Shown here: piece by piece, positions 47,358-57,800 of the stretch | How the letters are laid out: each line of letters begins with the position of its first letter | Position numbering within the stretch: the stretch's first letter is position 1 | Source of the DNA: Acorus gramineus | Taxonomy: Eukaryota > Streptophyta > Magnoliopsida > Acorales > Acoraceae | Direction of reading: 5' to 3' | Assembly: GCA_030737835.1 (NCBI GenBank) | Contig: JAUJYN010000012.1 | Location: 3,312,208-3,376,207 of the forward strand | DNA: 64,000 bases | Made by a program: the position numbers and the translations under genes | The notes under the pieces: generated by a model | Told to the model about the DNA's origin: nothing | Database searches by the model: none | What the model saw: only the letters and a program-made list of their open reading frames with translations

Positions 47358-47830
47358 GAAGGGCCCTTATGGGGTGTGACATAGGCTTATTCGTCCTTGA
47401 TAGTTATACCTGGATGGATAACAATCAACGTTGTATATGCAAATTTTTGTTTGGTTGAATTTTCTATTATTCTCATTGGGAAAACGTAAAAGTGACATTT
47501 TTGTTGTTTGATTCACCTTGGATAAAAGTGATGATAAGTGGTGGATAAATGATAGATAAAAGTTTATGACATTTTAGATGACAACTATGCCTTGAATAAG
47601 TGTGAAAAATGTGTGACTGATTTGATAGATGTGACCATTTTTGGAATGTGTATATGAGACTATTAAGTGAGATGAATTTTTTAAAATGATAGAAAAAATG
47701 TTTATTCGAGGAATTTGAGCCTTTCCTTATTACAGTTATCAGAACTTATCCTAATTTATCCAGACATAGCTATCAGAGTTTATCCGAGAAAAACAATTAG
47801 CGAATAAGGGCTATTATCCAGTGTTCACCC
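47358..47830. mobile_element. MITE family 1, copy 3
   Basis: Starts near GGGGTGTGACATAGGC and shares TTATTCGTCCTTGATAG, TTTTTGTTGTTTGATTCACC and TTTATCCAGACATAGCTATC with copies at 15135 and 24005. No coding capacity. The DNA from 47830 to 49240 holds no supported gene; a GA-rich tract of imperfect repeats (AGAGATGGAGA) lies near 48710-48830. Confidence 0.6.
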
Positions 47831-49261
47831 ATGTTCAAAGTTACTCTTTGTTGAACTATAGCGTTTGTGTTATCGGAAATATCAAATTGCAAGTCAATAT
47901 GTTCTTGTTGAGCCAATCAAAGATTGGAGAAAAACTGTTGAGCCATGCAGACTCTTCACATCCTTGGACACCTTGGTCACTCTCTCACTCATGCAAAGGT
48001 ACTGCACACACATGATCCTATTGCCTTTGAAAATATCATAGACTATATTGTTTTATAGAATGGATGAAATTTAATTTTAAAATGATTTTGAGTAAACCAA
48101 ATTATGCTGAAATATTTTGAAAACAATTTTGAATTAAAAAAAAAGAACAACTTTATCCTGTCTTGTGTTCATTTGATTAGTTCAAACTAAATTTAACGTA
48201 GTGTTAATCGTCTTATCATTCACTAAATTAATACCTAATCGCCAAGATATTTGAATATATATCTAGATTTTTCGATGACCATAAATTCAAATATGGTCGA
48301 ATTGTATTAAAGAAGGCTTGAATGGGGATTTCGAATTTTAAAAAATCATTGATTAATAAGATACCATTGGCCAAGAGATTTTTGGGATGATATTTTATCT
48401 GAAAATCAAATTCGACACCATCCGAATGTTTGAAGGGCCATTCCAACGTTTGGGTCAAAGTCAACGTTTAAGTGAGTGCATCCGTACCCCTCCGTCACAC
48501 ATCGTATCTGATTTTGGCTGAACCATGATTAAATGGTTTAACCAGACATGAAAAATGAAAAATGTGTCCCTGGATCACCTCAAAAAACCTAAAGTGAAAC
48601 CTTAAAGTCCTTTTCACACCCCCAAAAACCCTTTAAAAACCCTAGCTAGCTAGATCCCCTTTCACAAAAACAAAAAAAAAATCTCCTTCACTCGTTGGAT
48701 CCCTTATATTAAAGAGATGGAGATGTTAAAAAAAGAGAGAAATAAGTTTGAAAGAGATGGAGAGGTTAGAGAGAGAGAGAGGTTTAAAAAAGAGATATTT
48801 GAAAGAGAGGAAGAGGCTGAAAAAAGCTATTTGGTGTTAAAGAGGGTATTTTAGACATTTCACTAATACTTAATAGTGTAAAAATAGTGATGTTTAACCA
48901 AACCAAACGAAAGATGCATGACAGAGGGGCATTATATAAAAATTTATGTTTTATTAGATGAGGTATACTATTTTTAAAAAATTCAAAACATGTTGGGATT
49001 GGAAATAGGGCTGGAAAATGACTGTACATAACATTTTCTATCTTTTATTAGAATAATTTAATGTCCAATGTACATAAAAATAATAACACTCAGATATTGT
49101 CAGGTGTTTATTTCAGTATGAACTTTAAAAATCAGAATGTTCAAATGATTTTAGATGAGGTGTCAAAAGAGATAAGGTGAGTTGCATGAATGAGTAGTAG
49201 TTTTGATGAAATTTTTTCAAATAATTAAGCAATAGTTGTGTTGGGGGGGGGGGGGGGGGGG

Positions 49262-51150
49262 GCAGCTTGCCTCCCCTCGGTTCGATCCTCTTCACTATAG
49301 TGGCTAATGTTCTTTGCAGGATGTGTCTTTCAACGGCCAAGGAGGGTTGGGTGGATAGCCTCACAGTTTCTAGCTTGGGTACTAAGCTACCTATTATTCA
49401 GCACATCGATGATACACTAATAGTCAGTTCCCGTGACAGGGACTCACTAAAGGGCTTCCATTTCATTCTGTGTTGTTTCAAACTTTTATCCAGGCTTCGT
49501 ATCAATTTTGTGACAAGTGTACTGATTTCCATCAACATCAATGACTTGGAGACTTAGATTTTGGCGAGCGTTTTGGGCTATGCAGTGCAGCATTTCCCAA
49601 CCTATCATCTGGGGATTGCCTTTGGTACATAATAGGCTGAAGAGTTGTGACTGGTCACCGCTTATTGATCGAATGGAGCGAGGCTTGAAGGGTGGAAAGG
49701 AAGGCTTCTCAGCCTTGGGGGGCACCTCACCCTACTTCAGGTTGTTCTTTCAAGCTTACCAATTTTTTCCTCGCTAAGTTTCGTAATGCCGGTGAGGGTT
49801 GTGCAATGGTTAGAATCAATACGCCGTTGTTTCCTTTGGTGCGTGGAAGGTGAAGAAACCTTATTTGGTCAAATGGGATCTCACTTGCTTACCCAAATCA
49901 AAGGGCGGGCTTGAGTTGGGGAAATTGGTGGATACGAACCTTGCCCTTATCACCAAATGGGTTTGGCACTGGATTGCACAATTTGACATTCTTTGGGTCT
50001 AAATTTTCAACGAAATATACACCTCGGCCACGGGTTCACATCTTCCTTACCTTTCGTGGAGGTCCTCTACAATATGCACGGGATGGTTCAGAGGAATGAA
50101 ACGGTTTGTTCAATCATGTAAGTGGCAGGCAGGCGATGGGAATTCAATTCTTTTCTGGTCGGACAAATGTCCCTCTTCTTGCTAAATTTTTAGCTCATTG
50201 TCAGCCTCGATGGATGTGCCTCATTGTTTTGGGAGGCTAACAATCAACGGATGTTTGGCTTATCCGGTTGCACCATACACCTTCGGCGGCGTTGGAAGTG
50301 ATTCAGACAGAGTTTTTGTCAAGTGCTTTGCAAGTGCGCCCACTGACTATTGTGGTCCTTGTCAGTGTTGCATGGAGCTTCAATGCTCGCCACAACTATA
50401 TAGTGAAACTCGGGTACGCTTGGTGGCGTCGGTTGGTGATACACGATCAGAAAATGGTTTTGATGCAGAAGTTTAGATGGGGATCATTGGCACTGCTCAA
50501 GATCAAGATTTTTGTGTGGGTTGTTTGTCATGGTTGTGTCCTAACAAAGATTTATTGCGCAAAATCGTGATGTGGCCACCACATGCGTTCTCTGTTCTGG
50601 CAGAGACGAATCAATCGATCATCTGTTCCGTGTTTGTACGGCCGCTAAATGGCTCTCGTTCAAATTAGGCTCGTTGTGTTGCACTCATTTGGTCTATTCT
50701 TCTTTGGAGGAGTTTTGGAGGGCTACCAAACGTATGTCACACAACAGTGACGAGTGTTGCTATGAAGGTGCTTAGGTTGTTTATGGGATATTTGGATCAT
50801 GCGGAAATCAGTTGTGTTCCAAGGGTAACACTTTTATTCAACAAATTTGTGGGAGGCAACAAAGGGTTTTATCTGGGAATGGGGGCGGTTTATCGCTCGC
50901 CCCACCCACATTGAGTTTCATTGAGGGGTTTTACAAGTCACGCCATGATGTGTTGGATTTTCGAGAGTGGCATAGAATCTTATTCTATTCAGTACTCTCG
51001 TTTTTAGGATTTTCCCATCTCACTTTTTATTTTCTATGTTTGCATTTTGTAATCACTCTCTCCCTCCTCATTTTAGACGTTATAACTTCAGTTTATTAAT
51101 ACAATTGAGGTAGTAATTGACTATCATTCTCCTAAAAAAAATCTAGCCAC
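49262..51150 (+). mobile_element. 5'-truncated L1-type LINE
   Basis: Starts inside the reverse transcriptase: ILFTIVANVLCRMCLSTAKE, then IIQHIDDTLIVSS (the catalytic YADD box reads HIDD), then [19 protein letters not shown]. Further on, the zf-RVT region reads CVLCSGRDESIDHLFRVC with TAAKWLSF. Frames shift repeatedly, so it is dead. The 5' edge abuts a G homopolymer (about 49242-49261). The 3' end near 51130-51145 has a short A run (CCTAAAAAAAATC). No convincing target duplication. Confidence 0.8.
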
Positions 51151-51162
51151 GACCACATTTGT

Positions 51163-51460
51163 GAGTACGAATCCATTCAGGCCTGGGTTTGGTCACTACC
51201 ATCAGTAACGAATTACATAGCCTATGAATCGAACTGTACAACCAATTGTTGACTACATATGTCACTCTTCTATTGGATGAATACTAATAGTACTGACCAA
51301 ACCCAGGTTTGACTGGATCCAATAAAAGAGTGGAACTTATATCCAACAATTAACTGTACAGTTCAATTCATAGAATGTATAGTTCAACTCATAGACTATG
51401 TACGTAGTTCGATATTAATATTACTGATCAAACCTATACTTCACCGGATCCAATCCCCAT
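51163..51460. repeat. Inverted-repeat family 4, copy 2
   Basis: CCTGGGTTTGGTCACTACCA at about 51181 returns inverted as TACTGACCAAACCCAGGTTT at 51290-51309. A further arm with TAACTGTACAGTTCAATTC and ATTACTGATCAAACCTATA follows. Words such as TAGCCTATGAATCGAACTG recall 46965-47185. Probably compound; no coding capacity. Confidence 0.55.
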
Positions 51461-51700
51461 ATTTGTAGTCACGGTTGCATCAGACTTGAACTTTTAAATA
51501 CAAAAAATTAACAATGTCACATGAAAAGTATCATTAACTATTTTATAGTTTTATATATATATATTTTAATCATGGAAATGCTCACCAAACCGTACTCAAA
51601 TACTATTTTAACAAACGCTGGACCATCCAGACCAAAAATAAAAAAATACCACAAACACTGTACCATAGAAAATTTCAACGTCGTAAATGTATTATTTATT

Positions 51701-52023
51701 GGGAAAAATCCATCCAACCCCTATACACTATCCAAAATCCATATAACCCCTAACTTTTCTTTAAATCCATATAATCTATTAAAAACACTTATGTAAATCT
51801 AAATAGTCCCCAAACTTAAATTTTTGTTAACAGATTATGATTATTCTATGAATATTTTATCTGTTTCACCCTGATAATATTCCTTATATATTAATAAAAG
51901 TTTAACTCAAGATGCTATTTGGATTTTCATAAGTATTTTTAAGGGTTATATGGATTTTTAGAAAAAGTTAGGAAGTTGTGTGGATTTTCAGACAGTTTGC
52001 AGGGGGTTAGTTGGAATTTTCTC
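51701..52023. mobile_element. Foldback MULE-type MITE, copy B (323 bp, 9-bp target duplication)
   Basis: Left end GGGAAAAATCCATCCAACCC and inverted right end (GAGAAAATTCCAACTAACCC) match the family of copy A. The flanking 9-mer TTATTTATT is present on both sides (51692-51700 and 52024-52032). The centre has GATTATGATTATTCTATGAA and TTTCACCCTGATAA, also in copy C. No coding capacity. Confidence 0.85.
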
Positions 52024-52079
52024 TTATTTATTTCATTCCATTTTTAATACCCGACAAATCCGTGGTCCAACGACATGGA

Positions 52080-52500
52080 CTCTCTAATTGCTACGTGTCG
52101 GTGATTCAAACAAAGATGCTGTACATGGTGGGGACCACCCCCAACTACTGACCCATTAGCATGTCAAATCCCACGTGGTCCCTCCCCCCACTCAACACCT
52201 GGTCCCACCACACAAATAACCTCATCCACGGTGAAACTAACAAAAACAAACTCACACCTATAGAGCCCATCTCGTCCACTCATCAAGCGGAGCGTAATGG
52301 GTGCGGCATAATAAGAAGGTCACGGGAACCATGATTTTCGAGTCGGCCAATCAGTGTCTTTTTCGGCGGGGTTGGACGAAAAAGGACAACGTCCATTCCT
52401 AAGAAGTTCGGGATTCACAACGAGGGAAGGGAGGGGCAAGTTGGTCAATCCCGTAAAATAAGGAAAAGACACAAGTGTACTGACCCCGACACGTGTGGAG
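52080..52500. promoter_or_regulatory. G-box/ABRE-rich segment
   Basis: Three ACGTG cores in about 400 bp: TACGTGTC (52092-52099), the palindrome CCACGTGG (52171-52178) and the palindrome ACACGTGT (52489-52496). A CCAAT motif (GGCCAATCAG) is near 52345. The segment is more GC-rich than its surroundings and has no coding frame, which suits a promoter. ABREs and G-boxes bind bZIP/bHLH factors. Its target is unclear: the next transcribed feature on the plus strand is MIR535, now 4.3 kb away across a transposon nest. Confidence 0.45.
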
Positions 52501-52600
52501 ATATGATAAAAAAGAGGATGACATTGAACTAGTTATTCATTATTCGTCCTTTCTTTTATTTTATTTGTTTGTTTGGGAAAAATCCAAATTATCCTTTTAA

Positions 52601-53095
52601 GCTCTAGTTTAATAATATGATAAGTTTTTAAAATAAATTAGTTTAATTTATAAAGATAAAAAATTTATTATTTTTATCTAGATTTATATTTATTAATGTT
52701 TTTTATTATTTTTTTTTGTGTTCTTATCCTTAATCTTGCATTTAAATCAAATATATGATAATTTTAAATTTTTTTAGAAAATACCAAATCTATCATTCCT
52801 ATTAATAGGAGTATTAATGTTGTTTAGTGGAACACATTCTTTTATTTTTTTTGTTTTGGTTTTTTTTTTTTTGGAAAAATAGTCATTAATGTTATCTCAA
52901 TTTTACAAAATAGGGATTAAAAATTGAGACAAAGCTTGTTTCACCTTTTACTCAGAATAAACTATCCCTATTTTTTATATCAAAATGTGGACAATTGTCC
53001 ATACTTTATCCTTTTTTTATGCCATATGGGATAACAAGTGATTTAACCCAATTTTTTCCTTATCCCAACCCCTTATCCCCATCCCAAAGTAGGCC
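52601..53095. mobile_element. Tourist-like MITE, copy B, inserted in MULE MITE copy C
   Basis: Flanked by TAA on both sides (52598-52600 and 53096-53098). Right end CCCAAAGTAGGCC matches, inverted, the GGCCTAGTTTG start of copy A at 21077. Shares TGTTTAGTGGAACACATTC and ATGCCATATGGGATAACAAG with copy A. It interrupts the left arm of the MULE MITE, so it is the younger of the two. Confidence 0.8.
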
Positions 53096-53211
53096 TAAAT
53101 TACTTGAAATGCATATAATTTTTTGTCTTTCCCTAAAGTTCATATAACTTTCTTAAAACACCTATGTAAATCTAAATAGCTCACTGAGTTAAATTTTAAT
53201 TGATAGATTAA

Positions 53212-55458
53212 GCAGATGTTTGGCACCGGCGGAAAGCGGATTTTAAGTGCTGATCAATAAGTTCAGAAAGAGGTTATGATGATAATCTTTAAGAGTTTTT
53301 TAAAAAAAGCGTTTGGTTCAGCGAAAAATATTAAGCAGTTATTTAGATAAGTGTGTTTGGTTGAAATGGAGAAAACATGCTTTTTTTGGAGATATTAAAT
53401 ATTATTCTTTTTTAACATGTTAAAAATACATCAACCATTCCTACCCTTTGAAGAACAAAAAATTATACTGCTTGGATACTCACACGTTGAAAAACAATAT
53501 ATTGTTTATTTAATCTTGTTGAAAACTCTGATAATTATATATTTCCACCTATCGCATAGGATTACAATGACTCCTCAATTGGACTGCAAACATATCCAAA
53601 TGCCATCGTTCAAAACAAAGGACAGCAAAAAACTAATATTTTCCCCTTTTGTAAGAGTTTGACAGGAGCATAAATTCTACAAATATGCATCCATATTTCA
53701 TGTTTCATTTTAACTTAAAAAGTCCACATAGACAAGTAAAAGGCAATTAAATTAATTGGTCCGACATATTGATTAATTATAAGCACTACTCTTCGGCCAT
53801 CAACGCTCCCACAGATGAGGTATTCTTAATATGTTACAAAAGAGACTGCGCCATAGTGATATTTATAATGTTACAGATATGTCTCTGCTAATGGAACTTC
53901 TACATTTACTTGATAGCTAGGATTAAAAGCAAAAAAAAGATAACAAACACCAACAACATTATACAAAAGCATGCACAACATCCGAAAATCATTAAACCCA
54001 TTGGTCATGGTCCTGCATTGTCCTTCTCCACCTTCCTAATGATTTGCGGTTGGTTATCTTGAAACTCTCCCGTCTTGGGCAATGTATTCGCCCACATGAA
54101 AGAATGAGAGTGGTCCTGCATCCAACCGAAATATACAAATCAATATGGAAACACCAAAAAAATTTCAGATATATGTATCAGTGAAGACAAGTGCACTTAT
54201 TAGAATACATACCAATCTCGTAGGGCACCTAAAGAACCACCGCTCGTAGTTCTTATCTGTCCGTGCCCTATGAAGGGTCATTGGTCCTCGGCCACAAGCA
54301 CAATAAATCTCAGAATGAGCGTTTTTCATGCTGCTTTGGTGTGAAGTGAATTTAATAATCCCATTAAAGAAAAAACAATGGACACAAATTCTGAAGAATG
54401 TGAGTTTGAATCATCAATGAAGGCTGAGAAATGCTTCGGGTGGTTTGAAAAAGAGCTTTATAAACAAACAATTATGAAAAAAACACAATCAACCTCATTT
54501 GAACAATCATTGGAATTCCTAATGCAGATACACCTCTTCAAAGATCAACAAACATTATCATATTTTTTTCAATTAAGACCAATAGATTCTGATGCCATGG
54601 GATGATCCAACATAGATATAGTACCAATGAAAAATTCATTCATACACAAAAAGCCTAAAATCATGATCTACATACAATCCCAATGAAAGAAATCAGGTTT
54701 AGCACCCAAAAAGTAATCAATCACATATCCATAATCTCATCTACCCACAAAAACACAAAATACACATGTCAGCCGACCTTCCAATAGATCGGACTCCAAG
54801 AAACCCTAAATAGTATAAAGAGTTTCAGATCTGATGAACAAAGCGAAAAAAGGAGATTTCATGGGTTTTACCTTGATCGTTGGCTGGGGTGGAGATCCAA
54901 AGCAGCTATGAAGCATATCAGACTGTCGGGGTGTTTGTTGGAGACGGTGAGAGGGAGATCGGAGTGTATCGGCGCTCTTCGTGGTCTGGTGACAGATCGA
55001 GAGGAAGGATCAGTGTACGAACATCATCGTCTTCTCGAGGGAGATCTGTGAAAATGAGGATGTCATCCGTGAGAATGTCGTTCAGCGTAGACGAAAGAAC
55101 ACAGATCGAAGAGGTTCGGCAGTTCTTCTATTGTTTGAAAATAGGGTTTACATGTGGGTGTTTTCGGCACTGAAAGGAGGAGGAGAGAGAAGACTTCAGT
55201 GTGTTTGGTTTATATACCCCACGTAAATAACAAAATGTGATGAGGGCAATCTCATCTTTTCACAGACGGGTCGGAACCGCTGGATGCTTAATTAAGTTTT
55301 TTAAGTGCACCATCCATTGTTGAAAATTTTGGGTGAAATATGTCTTAATGAGGTAATACATATGTGCTTATTTGTACACCTACCAAACACAATTAAAGAG
55401 GATTTTAAGCTTTAATCTAAATAAGTACTCATTATGATTAGTGCAAACAAACATAGCC
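53212..55458. mobile_element. PIF/Harbinger-like insertion of 2.25 kb carrying a small gene
   Basis: It splits MULE MITE copy C and is flanked by TAA on both sides (53209-53211 and 55459-55461). Ends are GCAGATGTTTGG and, inverted, GGCTATGTTTGT, agreeing at 8 of 11 bases; subterminal GTTTGGTT/GTGTTTGG motifs occur in both ends. No transposase is visible. Inside lies the two-exon gene at 54005-54329 and a leader-like region at about 54870-55200. A non-autonomous element that captured a gene is the simplest reading, but the terminal repeats are short and imperfect. Confidence 0.55.
54005..54329 (-). CDS. Small GRF-type zinc-finger-like protein
   Basis: Two exons, 54329-54213 and 54115-54005, joined GT-AG in phase, encode 75 residues. 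Exon 1 reads MKNAHSEIYCACGRGPMTLH, RARTDKNYERWFFRCPTRL; exon 2 starts DHSHSFMWANTLPKTGEFQD and ends KDNAGP. The pattern CxCG-(x)n-T..N-x-x-R-x-F-x-CP-(x)n-F-x-W is that of zf-GRF, a nucleic-acid-binding finger, but the last ligand position before F-x-W is S instead of C. A leader-like open region with splice donor (ATCAAG|gtaaaa at about 54870) lies upstream and may be a 5' untranslated exon. The gene lies wholly inside the PIF-like insertion. Function unknown. Confidence 0.5.
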
Positions 55459-55845
55459 TAAGATTATTCTGTGAATATTTAGTCTAGTTCACCCTGGTTG
55501 AAAATATAGTATATTAAAAGCCCTATGTCAAAAATGCGAATGATGATTTTACCCCTCTAATAGGGCTTTATAATATATCCGGAGGGATAAAATCGTCATG
55601 TATTGAATATTTTTCACGTTTTTAACAAATTATAGGGTATTTTGATATATTGTATTTTCAGTTAGTGTCAACAAAATAAAATATTGACATAATATTTTTC
55701 TATCTGTCAACAGAAATTTAAATTAAGGGCTATTTAAATTTATATAATTGTTTTCATAGAGTTATATGGAATTAAGAAAAAGGAAAGGGGTTATATGGAT
55801 TTCAAACAATTTACATGGTTATTTGGATTTTTCCCTTTTTGTTTT

Positions 55846-56777
55846 TACTGTTGCCGTCAATTGTGAAATAGTGACCACTGTTTTTGTTCTCTCTCTCTAT
55901 CTCTCACTCACTTTATAAGCAACTTCAATGGTTCTTTGGAAATCGGAGGCTTTGTTTTTCTTTTATTTATTTTTTTAATGTTGATTTCAGATTTTTTTTT
56001 TCATTGTTTTTTCGGTGACGTGAAGAACGATTCAGATCTTTTGGTGTTGGTTTTGGTTTCCGATTTGAAACTTGTTAGATCTTGAATCGTTGTTATGGTT
56101 TCTTTTGCTTTAATCAGATCTCTCTCTCTCTTTCTCTATCGATTTCTATTTCTATGTATTGATTCACAGACACACAGCAATTCACAGAGGTTTCAGAAGA
56201 TCAGTTCATGAGAAAGGAAGAGAAGGTGATGATATCATGTGATTTGCTTTCTTTTTTATTTTATTTTATTTTATTTGGGTTTGGATCTCGAATTGCGGAG
56301 TGAAAAATATGAGTTTCGATTTAGGGGGTCTAGCGTTTTTTTTCAGATCGATTTCATTATCATTGACTCCTTTATTTGATGTTGTTTTTGGGACTGCAAA
56401 GCTATTTTGACGTCTGATTAGAATCACTTGTGTTCCAAGCGTTCTATTCGTTAGAGTTTTTACACAGATCGATTTCATTGTTAGTTTTGTTGTTGTTTTT
56501 GGGACTGAAAAGCTATTTTGACGTCTGATTAGCATGAGATCTGATTACAATAACTTGTGTTCCAAGTGTTGTATGCGTTAGGGTTTCCCAATTTTTTTTT
56601 TTATTTTAGGCCTTGATTCTCTATATTTTGCTCCGCTAATGTTTGTGAGTTTGTTTCCATGCTTTCTTGCAGGATCTCCAACAATGATTTGTGTGGTAAA
56701 CCCAGCTTTGGTTAGTTGACCAGTACCTTCTCTCTCTGTGAAGGAGGTCAGAGTACCAAATCCAATGGAGCACCAAT
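55846..56777 (+). promoter_or_regulatory. Probable promoter and 5' part of the MIR535 primary transcript
   Basis: A CT-rich tract (TTCTCTCTCTCTATCTCTCA at about 55886) and TTTATAAG (about 55912-55919) could be core promoter elements, with transcription starting near 55945. The segment to the hairpin is non-coding. It contains a direct repeat (56344-56590). Start site and introns cannot be fixed from sequence. Confidence 0.4.
56344..56590. repeat. Direct repeat of about 120-130 bp upstream of MIR535
   Basis: CAGATCGATTTCATT, TTGTTTTTGGGACTG, AAGCTATTTTGACGTCTGAT and ACTTGTGTTCCAAG each occur twice in the same order, with units starting near 56344 and 56465. The second unit has a short extra segment (CATGAGATCTGATTACAATA). 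It probably lies within the primary transcript. Confidence 0.85.
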
Positions 56778-56902
56778 CTTTGTGTGAGAAGGGAGTGGTT
56801 TGACAATGAGAGAGAGCACGCCGGTCTGCATTCATGATAGATTGAAATGACTGTATACGAGCGTGCTCTCTCTCGTTGTCATTCGTTTGGTCTCACACAA
56901 AG
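56778..56902 (+). ncRNA. MIR535: miR535 precursor hairpin
   Basis: The 5' arm 56801-56821 (TGACAATGAGAGAGAGCACG plus C) is miR535 with one change from the common form as I recall it (T instead of C at position 7). The 3' arm 56861-56881 (GCGTGCTCTCTCTCGTTGTC plus A) pairs with all 21 positions, using one U-G wobble at position 7. The loop is 39 bases. The stem continues below the duplex, with CTTTGTGTGAGA (56778-56789) exactly complementary to TCTCACACAAAG (56891-56902). miR535 belongs to the miR156/529/535 superfamily and guides cleavage of SPL transcription factor mRNAs. It is absent from Arabidopsis but present in many other land plants. The opposite strand also folds, but the plus-strand reading matches the family. 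Confidence 0.9.
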
Positions 56903-57800
56903 CCTTCTCTTCTCCTCCACTAACATCCAGTCAACATCATTTATAGGTATATCTACTTCTGTTTTGCCCTTTTGACTGCTGTTTCTGTTTTTAGGAATAT
57001 GTGTTTTGTGCTTATTTTTTTGTATAGCCTTTTTGTAAAGCATTCCCAAAAAGTAATATCTCTCTTATATTTAAGTTTCCATGATATCTGGGTTGGTTTT
57101 CTTGTGTTGCATTGGGTGTATGTTGTTGTACTTTGTTTATCATTTCATTTTTTTTTGAAGACCAATTGAATTTAGGATTCTGAATGATGGTGAAGCTAAT
57201 GTATGGGTTTTCACACACATATACATACATATGTACATAGAAATACATTTGTGTGTGTGTGTGTGTATGTGTGTTAGAGATTTTCTTCTTAATACATAGG
57301 TCAGTGGAATTGTTAGTGCTGCTTGAATGTTATCTACAAGTTGTATACCTGTGAGATATATTTGCTGCATTGAATCCATATATTCATAAGTCATCCATAT
57401 TTTATGTGTAGTTAGTATTGGTTAAATATGAAATAGAAAATGACATCATTCTAACAGAATTGCATCTTCCAAAGTCAGTGCTTTTATCAGTGTAGGAGGA
57501 GCATGTGAAATCCTGGAAGCCAGAATTTATTCCAATTTTTTTCTTTCATTCCACATCACTCATGTTCAAAATCCCTCTTCATCTCCTCCGCAATTTGAGT
57601 CATCTATAATCAGACCTCTAGTGTCTATTTCCAGGTCACCATTTGAAGTCTTGGTGCTATAGTTACTCTAGTATTTATGCATATCCAGATTTCATTGTGC
57701 ATATCATGTCAAATTATGTATCTTCTCCTGTGCATTGAATTTACTTTGATAAAATGGACTTACACCCATTGAAGCTTATTTTTTCCATCTTACTAATCAA
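56903..57800. other. Downstream flank of MIR535, no gene seen
   Basis: Probably includes the 3' part of the primary transcript. A GT microsatellite lies at 57251-57272 and an imperfect ACATATACATACATATG tract near 57217. No exon or RNA family recognised. Confidence 0.45.

Larger units (their letters stand above)
52575..55835. mobile_element. Foldback MULE-type MITE, copy C, interrupted by two other elements
   Basis: Left end GGGAAAAATCCAAATTATCC (52575) and inverted right end GGGAAAAATCCAAATAACCA (from 55835) belong to the copy A/B family. The flanking 9-mers TGTTTGTTT (52566-52574) and TTTTTGTTT (55836-55844) agree at 8 of 9. Matching inner text (ACACCTATGTAAATCTAAAT before, GATTATTCTGTGAATATTTA after) shows that 53099-53211 and 55462-55835 are parts of one element. 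Removing the insertions at 52601-53095 and 53212-55458 leaves about 513 bp. Confidence 0.8.

Noticed and set aside
52500-52575. Considered the G-box segment as the promoter of a protein gene inside the nest
   Set aside because: The only gene in the nest is on the opposite strand and within a later insertion, so it cannot be the original target.
54378-55173. Plus-strand frames of 75 and 97 codons within the PIF-like insertion
   Set aside because: No recognisable domain, and they oppose the better-supported two-exon minus-strand gene and its leader.
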